Source of the DNA: Methylobacter marinus A45
GTDB taxonomy: Bacteria; Pseudomonadota; Gammaproteobacteria; Methylococcales; Methylomonadaceae
Length of the DNA stretch: 64,000 bases
Assembly: GCF_000383855.1 (NCBI RefSeq)
Contig: NZ_KB912877.1
Location: 2,654,732 to 2,718,731 of the forward strand
Direction of reading: 5' to 3'
The position numbers and the translations under genes were made by a program. The notes under the pieces were generated by a model. That model was not told the DNA's origin, ran no database searches, and saw only the letters and a list, made by a program, of their open reading frames with translations. Below, one piece after another: positions 24,798 through 34,966 of the stretch. Each line of letters opens with the position of its first letter. Within the stretch, counting starts at the first letter, position 1.

Positions 24798-26207
24798 TTA
24801 CAAGCTGTAGTACATATCAAATTCTACAGGATGCGTGCTCATGCGCAGACGAGTGACTTCTTCCATTTTCAGTTTAATGTAGCCGTCAATCGCGTCATTA
24901 GTGAATACGCCGCCTTGGAGCAGGAATTCACGGTCTTTGTCCAGTGCATCCAGCGCCTGGTCGAAGGCGTGGCAAACCTGCGGGATTTCTTTCTCTTCTT
25001 CCGGCGGCAGGTCATACAGGTCTTTATCCATGGCATCGCCGGGATGGATTTTGTTCTGGATGCCGTCCAGGCCGGCCATCAGCATGGCTGAGAATGCCAG
25101 GTAGGGGTTCGCGGTCGAGTCAGGGAAGCGTATCTCGATACGGCGGCCTCTGGGATTTTGTACGTAAGGAATGCGGATGGACGCGGAACGGTTGCGCGAG
25201 GAATAGGCCAGCATGACCGGTGCTTCAAAGCCGGGAACCAGGCGTTTGTAGCTGTTGGTTGACGCGTTCGTGAAAGCGTTCAGGGCTTTCGCGTGTTTGA
25301 TAATGCCGCCAATGTAATACAGGGCCGTTTCGGACAGGCCGCCGTATAGATCGCCTGAGAACAGGTTGGTGTCGCCCTTGCTCAGGGATTGATGCACGTG
25401 CATGCCGCTGCCGTTGTCGCCGACCAGCGGTTTAGGCATGAAAGTGGCTGTTTTGCCATAAGCATGCGCGATGTTGGCGATAACATATTTCAAGTTCAGG
25501 ACTTCGTCGGCTTTTTTAACCAGCGTATTGAATTTCACGCCGATTTCGCATTGGCCCGCGGTTGCCACTTCGTGGTGATGGACTTCAGTCGTCATGCCCA
25601 TCTCTTCCAGCGTCAGGCACATGGCAGAGCGCATGTCCTGGAACGAATCGACAGGGGGGACGGGGAAGTAGCCGCCTTTAACGCCGGGACGGTGACCAAT
25701 ATTGCCATCTTCATAGACTTTTTCCGAGTTCCAGCCGGCTTCCTGGGAGTCGACCTTGAAGAAGGAACCGCTCATGTCGGAACTCCAGCGGACGTCATCG
25801 AAAATAAAGAATTCGTTTTCAGGCCCGAAGAAAGCGGTGTCGGCGATGCCGGTTGATTGCAAATAGGCTTCCGCGCGTTTGGCGATGGAGCGGGGGTCGC
25901 GCTCGTAACCTTGCATGTTGTTCGGCTCGATGATGTCGCAACGCAAGATCAGGGTATTGTCATCAAAGAAGGGATCCATGACCGCGGTAGTCGGATCAGG
26001 CATCAGGATCATGTCGGATTCATTGATGCCTTTCCAGCCGGCAACGGATGACCCGTCAAACATGTTGCCTTCTTCGAAAGTATCTTCGTCGACGGTATGA
26101 GCCGGGAAAGTCACATGCTGTTCTTTACCGCGGGTATCGCAAAAACGAAAATCGACGAACTTCACGTCGTTTTCTTCGATCATTTTAAGCACTTTTTCTA
26201 CAGACAT
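24798..26207 (-). CDS. glnA: Glutamine synthetase, class I
   Basis: 469 aa, cytosolic dodecamer. ATP-dependent assimilation of ammonia into glutamine. Family motifs: [17 protein letters not shown], the ATP-binding [16 protein letters not shown], and the adenylylation loop [13 protein letters not shown] with its Tyr, indicating control by GlnE and PII. It is preceded by a good ribosome-binding site (CAGGAGAC). No clear GG-N10-GC sigma-54 promoter was found in 26208-26370, unlike at glnK. Confidence 0.98.
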   Translation of the reverse strand: MSVEKVLKMIEENDVKFVDFRFCDTRGKEQHVTFPAHTVDEDTFEEGNMFDGSSVAGWKGINESDMILMPDPTTAVMDPFFDDNTLILRCDIIEPNNMQGYERDPRSIAKRAEAYLQSTGIADTAFFGPENEFFIFDDVRWSSDMSGSFFKVDSQEAGWNSEKVYEDGNIGHRPGVKGGYFPVPPVDSFQDMRSAMCLTLEEMGMTTEVHHHEVATAGQCEIGVKFNTLVKKADEVLNLKYVIANIAHAYGKTATFMPKPLVGDNGSGMHVHQSLSKGDTNLFSGDLYGGLSETALYYIGGIIKHAKALNAFTNASTNSYKRLVPGFEAPVMLAYSSRNRSASIRIPYVQNPRGRRIEIRFPDSTANPYLAFSAMLMAGLDGIQNKIHPGDAMDKDLYDLPPEEEKEIPQVCHAFDQALDALDKDREFLLQGGVFTNDAIDGYIKLKMEEVTRLRMSTHPVEFDMYYSL

Positions 26208-26338
26208 TTATCGCGTCTCCTGGATGATTTTTTGAGGGATTATTATTAAGGCAAACGTCATAACATACCTTTTTTTTAATAGCTTAGCCACTAAATTTAT
26301 GGGCTGAACAAGTCCCATGTTAGTGTGCCGGGTGAATG

Positions 26339-26362
26339 GACGGCACATCCTTGTGCCGTCTG
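26339..26362 (-). terminator. Hairpin downstream of the porin gene
   Basis: Stem GACGGCAC / GTGCCGTC with loop AAGGAT, just past the stop of the porin gene on the minus strand. No U tract follows on that strand, so it may be a 3' stabiliser rather than a true terminator. Confidence 0.4.
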
Positions 26363-26371
26363 TTCGGGTTT

Positions 26372-27544
26372 TTAAAAGTGAACGATTGCATCAGCCGAAA
26401 TCAGCACCTGGTCGTTGCTGAAGCCATCGTTATAGGCTGCGTTTTCGGTTGAATGGTCATATCTGACTTCAGGACGGAGCGTCAGCCAGGACATGGGAGA
26501 ATAATTCAGGCCCACGGTAGCGGCCAGATAGTGGTCGCTGTTGCCGTTTACCCTGAAGCCGTCTTCATCGCGGAACCATTCAAGACGCATGCCCGCGCCC
26601 AGTTGCTCATTGATGTCATAAGTCAGATATTGGTTAATGCCATACCATTTGCCCGAGTCGGCGCCTAGTGATTTTTCCTCTATGCCCATATCGTGCTGCA
26701 GTGTGTAATGCAGGCTGTCGGTAATGTCATGGTTTAATACGATGCTGTACATCGTGCGGTTGTGTTCGTCGTCTTTGTTGACGTCGCCGGTGATCAGCGA
26801 GAAGGCGACGGAGGTTCTTTCATTGTCAGTCGTATAGGTAACGCCGCCGAGGAAGTTGGCCGGCTCCTGGAAGAATGAATCCCATCCCGACACGACGCCG
26901 CCCGTGATGCTGATGTTCTTGTTGACAGGGTAGGACGACAGGATGCCGGTATGCGTGAACGGTTCGCCATATTGCATGGTGTAGGCATGAGAGAAGAAGA
27001 AATTATCCGGCGCGGTGACAACTTCATTGCCGATAATGGTGTAAAAATGGCCGATCTTGGTAGTGATGCCGTTGCCTATCGGTGCGAAAACCGTGGCATA
27101 GGCTTGAGGGAAGGCCAGCTTGTAAAGGCGCGAAGAGCCGTCCGAAATCAGGTTGTCGTCAAAGTTGGCTTGCGTGGTATAAAAAGCATCTATGCCGTAA
27201 ACGATATCGGCCCGGAACCCCAGATCCCACTTGCCGCCTTCTTCGTTCACGGCTTTTTCTATAAAACCGTACAATTGGTGGGCATTGAATTCGTTGGCGC
27301 GGTTGTTGAATGTGACCGGGCCGTTCGTTCTGCTTTCAGGGTCATCGGGATTGCCGGCGATACCTGCTGTAGCCCAGCCGCCGACATTGATGCCCAGGTC
27401 TTTCAAGGGTGCTGTTTCATTAATGTTGAAACCAGTCAGGCTTTCAATCGCGCCTTTGTCGTCCGCTTGCGCCAGTGATGAGCAAAGCAGGGCGCTGCAC
27501 AAGGTCAACGGCCAGCCATGATGTTTTTTGTGGTGAGTCAGCAT
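26372..27544 (-). CDS. Outer membrane beta-barrel porin, OmpL-like (BBP2 type)
   Basis: 390 aa. Signal peptide with core WPLTLCSALLCSSLAQA, then a mature domain of alternating amphipathic strands ending in the C-terminal Phe (ADAIVHF) typical of BAM-inserted barrels. Segments such as GHFYTIIGNEVVTAPDNFFF and LRPEVRYDHS are characteristic of the putative beta-barrel porin-2 family. Placed between glnA and the glnK-amtB genes, with its own sigma-54-like promoter (27708-27724), so it is likely used under nitrogen limitation, perhaps for uptake of a nitrogenous solute. The substrate is unknown. Confidence 0.85.
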   Translation of the reverse strand: MLTHHKKHHGWPLTLCSALLCSSLAQADDKGAIESLTGFNINETAPLKDLGINVGGWATAGIAGNPDDPESRTNGPVTFNNRANEFNAHQLYGFIEKAVNEEGGKWDLGFRADIVYGIDAFYTTQANFDDNLISDGSSRLYKLAFPQAYATVFAPIGNGITTKIGHFYTIIGNEVVTAPDNFFFSHAYTMQYGEPFTHTGILSSYPVNKNISITGGVVSGWDSFFQEPANFLGGVTYTTDNERTSVAFSLITGDVNKDDEHNRTMYSIVLNHDITDSLHYTLQHDMGIEEKSLGADSGKWYGINQYLTYDINEQLGAGMRLEWFRDEDGFRVNGNSDHYLAATVGLNYSPMSWLTLRPEVRYDHSTENAAYNDGFSNDQVLISADAIVHF

Positions 27545-27560
27545 AAGTATCGCCTTTTGT

Positions 27561-27598
27561 CGGGAGCTTAAGGCCTCCCGGATAGCAGCTATCCGGGA
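27561..27598 (-). promoter_or_regulatory. Mutually exclusive hairpins in the porin 5' leader
   Basis: On the minus strand TCCCGGATAG-CTG-CTATCCGGGA (27598-27576) forms a perfect 10-bp hairpin. The 3' arm of that hairpin (CGGGAG, 27580-27575) can instead pair with CTCCCG (27566-27561) a few bases downstream. The two structures exclude each other and end 16 bases before the start codon. Function as a switch is inference. Confidence 0.4.
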
Positions 27599-27707
27599 AG
27601 TCTAGCTTGATTCTAAATTAAAAATCCAATGACTGAGAAAAACCAATTTTCAGACATTGTTGTTTGTAGCACACATTGTGGTTTTATTAACACAGCCTAA
27701 TCTTCAA

Positions 27708-27724
27708 ATGCAAAATTCGGGCCA
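27708..27724 (-). promoter_or_regulatory. Sigma-54-type promoter of the porin gene
   Basis: Minus strand TGGCCCGAATTTTGCAT: GG and GC are separated by exactly ten bases and the -12 element is TTGCAT, the consensus. Predicted start near 27698, giving a leader of about 150 nt. A half NtrC site (GGTGCA, about 27831-27836) lies about 135 bp upstream. Confidence 0.65.
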
Positions 27725-28055
27725 TAATTGTATAAACTGGTTTCCGGTTAAGAAATCAAAGAAGGCGGCCGCATTAAATACGGCCCGTCATGAATCAGAG
27801 TAGTGCAAAAATCTCCTTAATTTGGTCGACGTTGGTGCAACACTGCTTTATATACTGATTGCGGGCGTTAGTCACGCGACAAAACCAGGACCCGTTCCTA
27901 TAGGTCAATGCTTACGCGATACAGGTGTCTCGCCGTTCGGATGTGATGGGGACTAACTTCTCTAGCATAAAAGCAGGCCGGGTATCGCTTGAGCGATATC
28001 CAAATGCCCGCTGAGTGAGGCAGGATAAAAACGCAGGCTGGCTGAATAACCGCAA
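27725..28055. other. Shared regulatory spacer, nitrogen island
   Basis: About 330 bp between the divergent porin and glnK promoters. No gene was recognised. Contains the NtrC half-site TTGGTGCAAC and a small hairpin GGTATCGC-TTGA-GCGATATCC near 27980-28000. Confidence 0.4.
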
Positions 28056-28072
28056 TGCTCCATAATGGTGCT
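28056..28072 (+). promoter_or_regulatory. NtrC-type enhancer site, distal
   Basis: TGCTCC-ATAAT-GGTGCT matches the consensus TGCACC-N5-GGTGCA at 10 of 12 positions. Centre about 118 bp before the predicted start. Confidence 0.7.
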
Positions 28073-28086
28073 TAAAATACCTTTAT

Positions 28087-28549
<463 letters not shown>

Positions 28550-28569
28550 CAATTATAAGGAGAGACAAA

Positions 28570-29826
28570 GTGGATAAATTAGTTCAATTGAGTTACGCCT
28601 TGGATACGTTTTACTTTTTAATGAGTGGCGCGTTGGTTATGTGGATGGCCGCCGGCTTCGCCATGCTTGAATCGGGTCTGGTCAGAGCCAAGAATACCAC
28701 GGAGATTCTGACCAAAAATATTGCGTTGTTTGCGATTGCCTGTGTGATGTACCTGTTGGTCGGCTACGGAATCATGTATCCGGATGCGGCCGTTAATAGT
28801 GTTTGGCCGGGGGTGAGCTTTTTGATAGGGCCCGAGCATACGGTGGAGGAAGTCATGAACAGCGACGGCAAGACCTATTATGCGAAACTTGCGGACTTCT
28901 TCTTTCAAGTCGTTTTCGTGGCAACTGCCATGTCGATTGTTTCCGGGGCTGTCGCCGAACGGATGAAGCTGTGGTCTTTCCTGACCTTCGCGGTGGTCAT
29001 GACCGGTTTTATCTATCCGCTGCAAGGCTTCTGGAAATGGGGCGGTGGTTTTCTTGATGAAATGGGGTTTCTCGATTTTGCCGGCTCCGGCGTCGTCCAT
29101 ATGACCGGTGCCAGTGCGGCTTTGGCCGGTGTTATGCTGCTCGGTCCGCGTAGAGGGAAATATGGCGAGAACGGCACTATCAATCCGATCCCCGGCTGCA
29201 ACATGCCAATGGCGACTTTGGGTACGTTCATTCTGTGGATGGGCTGGTTCGGATTTAACGGCGGCTCGGAATTGAAAATCTCCGATATCGGCGAAGCGAA
29301 CTCGGTAGCCATGGTTTTTGTAAACACCAATATGGCTGCTGCCGGCGGCTTGATCGCTGCGCTGATGACCGCGCATTTCCTGTTCGGCAAGGCCGACTTG
29401 TCAATGATACTGAACGGCGCCCTGGCGGGACTGGTGGCCATCACCGCGGAGCCTTTGACCCCGGCCCCTTTATTGGCGGTTATTATCGGTGCGGTCGGCG
29501 GCGTCCTGGTGGTCTTCGCCATCCTGTTCATGGACAAGTTGAAAATCGATGATCCGGTCGGCGCGATTTCGGTTCACGGTGTGGTCGGCATCTGGGGAGT
29601 GATTGCCGTCTGCTTATCCAACCCTGATGCCAAATTCCTGGTCCAGTTAACAGGTATCGTGACCATCTTCGGATTTGTTTTCATCGCCAGCCTGATTACG
29701 TGGTTTGTCATCAAGTCAATGATAGGGATACGCGTCAGTGAGGAAGACGAGTATAACGGCGTTGATTTCTCCGAATGCGGTATGGAGGCTTATCCTGAAT
29801 TTACGGCCGAGGGCAGTAAACGGTAA
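28570..29826 (+). CDS. amtB: Ammonium transporter AmtB (first copy)
   Basis: 418 aa with about 11 membrane segments. Starts with GTG after AAGGAGAGAC. Pore histidines are in SGVVHMTGA and SVHGVVGIWG. Unlike the second AmtB it has no N-terminal signal peptide and carries an extra loop (EEVMNSDGKTYYAKLADFFF), placing it in a different Amt subgroup. Operon with glnK. Confidence 0.94.
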   Translation: MDKLVQLSYALDTFYFLMSGALVMWMAAGFAMLESGLVRAKNTTEILTKNIALFAIACVMYLLVGYGIMYPDAAVNSVWPGVSFLIGPEHTVEEVMNSDGKTYYAKLADFFFQVVFVATAMSIVSGAVAERMKLWSFLTFAVVMTGFIYPLQGFWKWGGGFLDEMGFLDFAGSGVVHMTGASAALAGVMLLGPRRGKYGENGTINPIPGCNMPMATLGTFILWMGWFGFNGGSELKISDIGEANSVAMVFVNTNMAAAGGLIAALMTAHFLFGKADLSMILNGALAGLVAITAEPLTPAPLLAVIIGAVGGVLVVFAILFMDKLKIDDPVGAISVHGVVGIWGVIAVCLSNPDAKFLVQLTGIVTIFGFVFIASLITWFVIKSMIGIRVSEEDEYNGVDFSECGMEAYPEFTAEGSKR

Positions 29827-29851
29827 CGTTAAATTTCAGATGGTTGCAGTG

Positions 29852-29876
29852 CGGGCGCTTGATTGCGCCCGTTTTT
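29852..29876 (+). terminator. Intrinsic terminator after first amtB
   Basis: Stem CGGGCGC / GCGCCCG with loop TTGATT followed by TTTTT, 25 bases past the amtB stop. Separates the two glnK-amtB pairs. Confidence 0.88.
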
Positions 29877-30007
29877 GTTGGTTCAGGTTCATTCCAGGTT
29901 GCAGTGGGGCAACGCCAGTTTCACGTAAATTGTATGTCGGCCGATAATTCACTATGATGGCCGCTTACGTTGACCCCTTCAGGGTTGATCACTATACGTC
30001 ACATTAA

Positions 30008-30361
<354 letters not shown>

Positions 30362-30377
30362 TTATGTTTGAAAGAGA

Positions 30378-31667
30378 ATGTCATTTAAAATTAGTAAACT
30401 GTTTTTAGTCTTGTTGTTACTGCCGGAACTGTCTGTGGCCGGCGAATTGAATCAGGCCAATACGGCCTGGGTTTTAACCTCCACCGCTCTGGTTTTGTTT
30501 ATGACGATTCCGGGGTTGTCCCTGTTTTATGGGGGGCTGGTCAGAAGCAAAAATGTGCTGTCGGTTTTGATGCAGTGTTTTTCAATTACCTGTCTGGTTT
30601 CCATACTCTGGCTGGCCGGTGTTTATAGCTTGATTTTCGCCAATGGCGGCGAGCTGCAAAAACTGATAGGCGGCACATCCAAGCTGTTTCTGCCGGATAT
30701 CGGCATCGGTTCGATGACCGGCGATATTCCTGAAACAGTTTATTTTATGTTTGAGATGACATTCGCGATTATTTCGCCGGCGCTGATCGTCGGCGGTTTT
30801 GCCGAACGAATGAAGTTTTCGGCGATGCTTTGGTTTAGCGGTTTATGGCTGATCCTCTGCTATTTGCCGGTATGCCACTGGCTCTGGGGCGGCGGTTGGC
30901 TGGCCGATCTGGGCGTGATGGATTTCGCCGGCGGCATTGTCATTCATGTCAATGCCGGCGTTGCGGCCCTGGTGGCGGCCCTGGTGCTGGGCAAGCGCCG
31001 CGGGTTCCCGACCACGGCCATGCCGCCGCATAATATGACCATGGTGATAACCGGCGCGGGCATGTTGTGGGTGGGCTGGTTCGGTTTCAATGCCGGCAGC
31101 GCCTTAACCGCTAACGGCAATGCCGGCATGGCGATGCTGGTCACGCATATCGGCGCCGCTTCCGGTTCTTTAACCTGGATGTTTATCGAATGGAAACGTT
31201 TTGGCAAACCGAGTGTCCTAGGCATTGTGACCGGTATGGTGGCAGGCCTTGGCACGATTACGCCGGCTTCCGGTTTTGTCGGCCCCATTGGTGCCTTGGC
31301 GATAGGCGTTACGGCCGGCATCGTTTGTTTTTATGCCACGCACTACTTCAAACGCACGCTGAAAATCGATGATTCACTGGATGTGTTTCCGGTGCACGGC
31401 GTAGGCGGCGTGACGGGGTCGTTGCTGACCGGTGTTTTCGCGACGAGCAGCCTGGGCGGATTAGGGCTGGCTGAAGGTGTATCGATCATGGATCAGGTCG
31501 GTGTCCAGGCTTTGGCCATTATGGTGACGTTGCTCTGGAGCGCCGGTTTCAGTTATCTGATCCTGAAAGTACTGGATAAGCTGATCGGCCTGCGCGTGAC
31601 GGCTGATGAAGAGGTGCAGGGACTGGATATCGTGCTGCACGAAGAGACGGGCTATCAGGATTTATGA
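30378..31667 (+). CDS. amtB: Ammonium transporter AmtB (second copy)
   Basis: 429 aa. A cleavable signal sequence (FLVLLLLPELSVAGELNQA) precedes 11 membrane segments, as in E. coli AmtB. Conserved pore His in GGIVIHVNAGVAAL and FPVHGVGGV; GLSLFYGGLVRSKNVLS is the Amt signature. 16 bp after the second PII gene. Confidence 0.95.
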   Translation: MSFKISKLFLVLLLLPELSVAGELNQANTAWVLTSTALVLFMTIPGLSLFYGGLVRSKNVLSVLMQCFSITCLVSILWLAGVYSLIFANGGELQKLIGGTSKLFLPDIGIGSMTGDIPETVYFMFEMTFAIISPALIVGGFAERMKFSAMLWFSGLWLILCYLPVCHWLWGGGWLADLGVMDFAGGIVIHVNAGVAALVAALVLGKRRGFPTTAMPPHNMTMVITGAGMLWVGWFGFNAGSALTANGNAGMAMLVTHIGAASGSLTWMFIEWKRFGKPSVLGIVTGMVAGLGTITPASGFVGPIGALAIGVTAGIVCFYATHYFKRTLKIDDSLDVFPVHGVGGVTGSLLTGVFATSSLGGLGLAEGVSIMDQVGVQALAIMVTLLWSAGFSYLILKVLDKLIGLRVTADEEVQGLDIVLHEETGYQDL

Positions 31668-31690
31668 CTTAAATCTCAGTGATGGGTCAC

Positions 31691-31720
31691 AAAAAAGGCG
31701 GCGGTAGGGTCGCCTTTTTT
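31691..31720 (+). terminator. Intrinsic terminator after second amtB
   Basis: Ten-bp stem AAAAAAGGCG / CGCCTTTTTT with loop GCGGTAGGGT, 23 bases past the stop. Confidence 0.85.
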
Positions 31721-31762
31721 GTTTAAAATGGTCGCAAGTAAAGCTGAACCTGATCAGGGCTT

Positions 31763-34700
31763 ATGAAAAATACGCGGAAAATTGTAACCATTCTCTTAAG
31801 AGTTTTATTGACCATCGCCATTGTCCTGGCTGTTTATGCCGTGATCGGTTTTTTTATCGTACCGGCAGTATTGGAGGCCAAACTACCTGACATCATCGAG
31901 CAGCAAACCGGCAGGAAAGCGTCCGTGGAACAGGTTCAGTTTAACCCTTTTTCCCTGGTCGCCAGTATACGGGGATTTGAGGTACAGGAAAAAAACGACC
32001 AGCCTTTTGTCGCATTCGATCGTTTTTATCTTAATGTCAATGCGCTTGAATCCATCAAGCAAACCGCACTGGTTTTCGATGATGTGTACCTGGAAAAGCC
32101 TTTCGTCCATATCGCCAGGCACAAAACCGGGGAGTTCAATTTTGCTGATCTGATCAAGGAGGAGGCTGAGCCCGAACAGGAAGAGGGGGGGATTTTTCCG
32201 GTCGTCGTCGGTAATCTGTCCCTGGCGGAAGGAAAACTGGCGTACGAAGATGCATCGGCGGAACGGCCGATAAACGAGCAGATCTTCCCGATCAATCTGC
32301 AAATCGATCATTTTTCAACATTGCCCGATGAACAGTTTGACTTATCTTTGGCGTTAGTGCCGTCACCGGGTGGTCAGTTTGACTGGCAGGGCAAGGCCGG
32401 CGTAAACCCGTTGGCTTCAGAAGGCGCGATCACGTTCGATAAGATAGAATTGCAAAAAATCCTGGCGCTAGGCATGAAGGATAATGCGCCGATTGATTTT
32501 AAGGGCGAGGAACTGCTGACGCTGACGTACAAGGTTAACGCCATAAAGGAAAACAACCAGTTCAACATCGATTTGTCGCTCCTGCTGAATACGGGTGAGC
32601 GTTTGGATTGGCGCGCCATGCTGACTACGGATCCCGTGGCTTCGGAAGGACATATCAAGCTGGAGAAGGTGACGCTTCAACGAATCCAGCAACTGGCGCC
32701 GCAGGATGCTGTCCCGGTTGCCTTAAAAGGCGAGGAATTCTTCGAAGCCGATTACAAGGCCAGTTATGCGGACGATACCCTCAAGCTCATGGTCAGCCAG
32801 GGCCGGTTTAATATTCAGGGCTTTCAGCTTTCGGAACGAGGGCAGGATCTGGTTCTGGTTAAACTGCCGAGTTTTTCGGTGCGCGGAATCGACCTGGATC
32901 TAAACCAGCAGAAGGTCGGAATTGATTCCGTTTTGGCCGACGGCGCCGATATCCAGGCCTGGTTGAACACCGACGGCGTCATTAATTATCAGGCCCTGTT
33001 TGCCGGCGATAAAAACGATGACGATCAAGCCCCTCAACCTGCGCCGCAACCGGCAGCCGCTGAAAAGTCGCCATGGCAACTTAAGGTCAACGATATCACC
33101 CTCAAGAATGCCGCGCTGGCTTTTGAGGACCGAACGCTGGAAAAACCGGTGGCGGTGAAATTTTCCGGTGTCGATTTCAATCTGAAAAAATTCAGCACGG
33201 AGGCCGGAGCCAGCATGCCCTTTCAGTTCGATACCGGCGTCAATGAACACGGTTCGGTGGCCCTGAAAGGCGACATGGTCATCGAGCCTTTTTCCGCCCG
33301 GGCGGCCGTTGATGTCAAGGATATCGGCCTGGAAGCATTCCAGTCTTATCTGGCTCAGTTTGCACGGGTCGATATCGAGGATGGCAAATTCAGGCTGGCC
33401 GGCCAGCTGTCCGTCGCGTTGCAGGAACAGCAGCCGCCGGATATCAAGTTTAACGGCAGCACCGGCATCGCCGATCTGGTAACGCGCGATCAGTTGGTCA
33501 ATAAGGACCTGATCAAATGGCAAAACCTGACGTTAAACGAGATAAAGGCGGATGTGGCGGCGGAACGCTATACTGCCGGCGAACTGGCTATTGACAAGCC
33601 TTACGCTCGGGTGATTATCAAGGAAGACAAGTCGGTCAATTTTAATGATCTGATTGTTGGCGACAAAAAATCCGAGACCAAGCCGTCTGAAAAGGTACCG
33701 GTCAAGGCGGCGCCGGCTGACAGCGAAAAACCTTACTTTAAAATCGACCGGGTTCGGATAACGGATGGCACATCGGATTTCGCCGATTTGTCGCTGATTT
33801 TGCCTTTCGCGGCGCATATCACCAATCTCGACGGCGGCGCCAGCGGATTTTCATCGGAAAAAAGATCGCGGGTTGATGTCGCTTTAAAAGGCAAGGCTTA
33901 TGATCTGGCACCGGTTGATATCAAAGGTGAAGTCAGCCCGTATCTGGGCAATTTCAATCTGGAACTGAATTTTCGCGGCATGCCGATGCCGTTGATTTCG
34001 CCTTATATGGTGGAATTTGCCGGTTATAAGGTGGAAAAAGGCAAGATGACGCTGGGACTGAAATACAGTGTCGATGACGGCGAACTCACTGCGTCGAATA
34101 GCATCCTGATCGATCAGTTCACATTGGGCGAGAAAGTGGAAAATCCAGATGCCGTCTCCTTGCCGCTTGATCTGGCCATAGCGCTGCTGAAAGATTCGGA
34201 GGGTAAAATAAAAATGGATGTGCCGATTACCGGCAGCCTCGAGGATCCGCAATTCAGCGTCGGCGCGCTGGTTACCGATGCTCTGGTGAATGCCATTACA
34301 AAAATCGTCAAGTCGCCGTTTAAGGCGATAGCGTCCTTGTTTGGTACCGAGGATGACCTGAGCACGATCAGCTTTGCCGCCGGCAAGGCGGAACTGGATG
34401 AACAGCAGCAAAGTAAACTGGAGACTGTGGCCAAGGCGCTTCATGAACGGCCGGCGCTCAATGTCGATATCAAAGGCGCGGCATTCATGGAGCAGGATTG
34501 GCCCGCGCTGACAGACGCGGCTTTATACGACCAGCTTAAAAAAATGCGCGCGGCCGAGATCAACAGCCAGGGCGGCAAAAAAATACGCGAGGAATATGTC
34601 GAGCTTTCCGATGAGGAATACAAGCGCCTTCTGGCGGACAGGTTTATCGAAAAGTTTCCGCTGATGGCGGAGAGAACGTTTTTTGGCAAACCGCGCTTAA

Positions 34701-34936
34701 AGGATCCGAAAGCCGGCGATTTTTATGAAGTCGCCAAACAGAAACTGACCAGCATTATCGAGCCGGAACAAAAGCGGCTTAAAGACCTGGCGGCGGATCG
34801 GGCTCAGGCCATCGCGAAGTATCTCGTTCAGCAAGGCGGCATCGACAATGACCGGGTGTTTATTCTCGATACCGCGGTTGATCCTGAACGGGAAAACGGC
34901 GAGATTGTCAGCTCGCTGTCTTTAAAGACCCGTTGA
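31763..34936 (+). CDS. DUF748 / AsmA-like envelope protein
   Basis: 1057 aa. One N-terminal membrane segment (about 10-35), then long repeated beta-rich AsmA-like stretches (for example GVDFNLKKFSTEAG) characteristic of DUF748. A Pro/Ala linker falls near residue 430 (APQPAPQPAAAEKS). The last 200 residues contain an OmpA-like-looking segment (ISFAAGKAELDEQQQSKLET). Members of this superfamily are tethered to the inner membrane and extend into the periplasm; roles in phospholipid transport or envelope integrity are known for relatives. It converges with nirJ. Confidence 0.88.
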   Translation: MKNTRKIVTILLRVLLTIAIVLAVYAVIGFFIVPAVLEAKLPDIIEQQTGRKASVEQVQFNPFSLVASIRGFEVQEKNDQPFVAFDRFYLNVNALESIKQTALVFDDVYLEKPFVHIARHKTGEFNFADLIKEEAEPEQEEGGIFPVVVGNLSLAEGKLAYEDASAERPINEQIFPINLQIDHFSTLPDEQFDLSLALVPSPGGQFDWQGKAGVNPLASEGAITFDKIELQKILALGMKDNAPIDFKGEELLTLTYKVNAIKENNQFNIDLSLLLNTGERLDWRAMLTTDPVASEGHIKLEKVTLQRIQQLAPQDAVPVALKGEEFFEADYKASYADDTLKLMVSQGRFNIQGFQLSERGQDLVLVKLPSFSVRGIDLDLNQQKVGIDSVLADGADIQAWLNTDGVINYQALFAGDKNDDDQAPQPAPQPAAAEKSPWQLKVNDITLKNAALAFEDRTLEKPVAVKFSGVDFNLKKFSTEAGASMPFQFDTGVNEHGSVALKGDMVIEPFSARAAVDVKDIGLEAFQSYLAQFARVDIEDGKFRLAGQLSVALQEQQPPDIKFNGSTGIADLVTRDQLVNKDLIKWQNLTLNEIKADVAAERYTAGELAIDKPYARVIIKEDKSVNFNDLIVGDKKSETKPSEKVPVKAAPADSEKPYFKIDRVRITDGTSDFADLSLILPFAAHITNLDGGASGFSSEKRSRVDVALKGKAYDLAPVDIKGEVSPYLGNFNLELNFRGMPMPLISPYMVEFAGYKVEKGKMTLGLKYSVDDGELTASNSILIDQFTLGEKVENPDAVSLPLDLAIALLKDSEGKIKMDVPITGSLEDPQFSVGALVTDALVNAITKIVKSPFKAIASLFGTEDDLSTISFAAGKAELDEQQQSKLETVAKALHERPALNVDIKGAAFMEQDWPALTDAALYDQLKKMRAAEINSQGGKKIREEYVELSDEEYKRLLADRFIEKFPLMAERTFFGKPRLKDPKAGDFYEVAKQKLTSIIEPEQKRLKDLAADRAQAIAKYLVQQGGIDNDRVFILDTAVDPERENGEIVSSLSLKTR

Positions 34937-34966
34937 TGTCAGGGATTGGCAGGGGGCTCCGCCGTG

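Noticed and set aside
26208-26371. Sigma-54 promoter of glnA
   Set aside because: The best candidate (TGTTATGACGTTTGCC on the minus strand) lacks the invariant GG at -24; not reported as a site.
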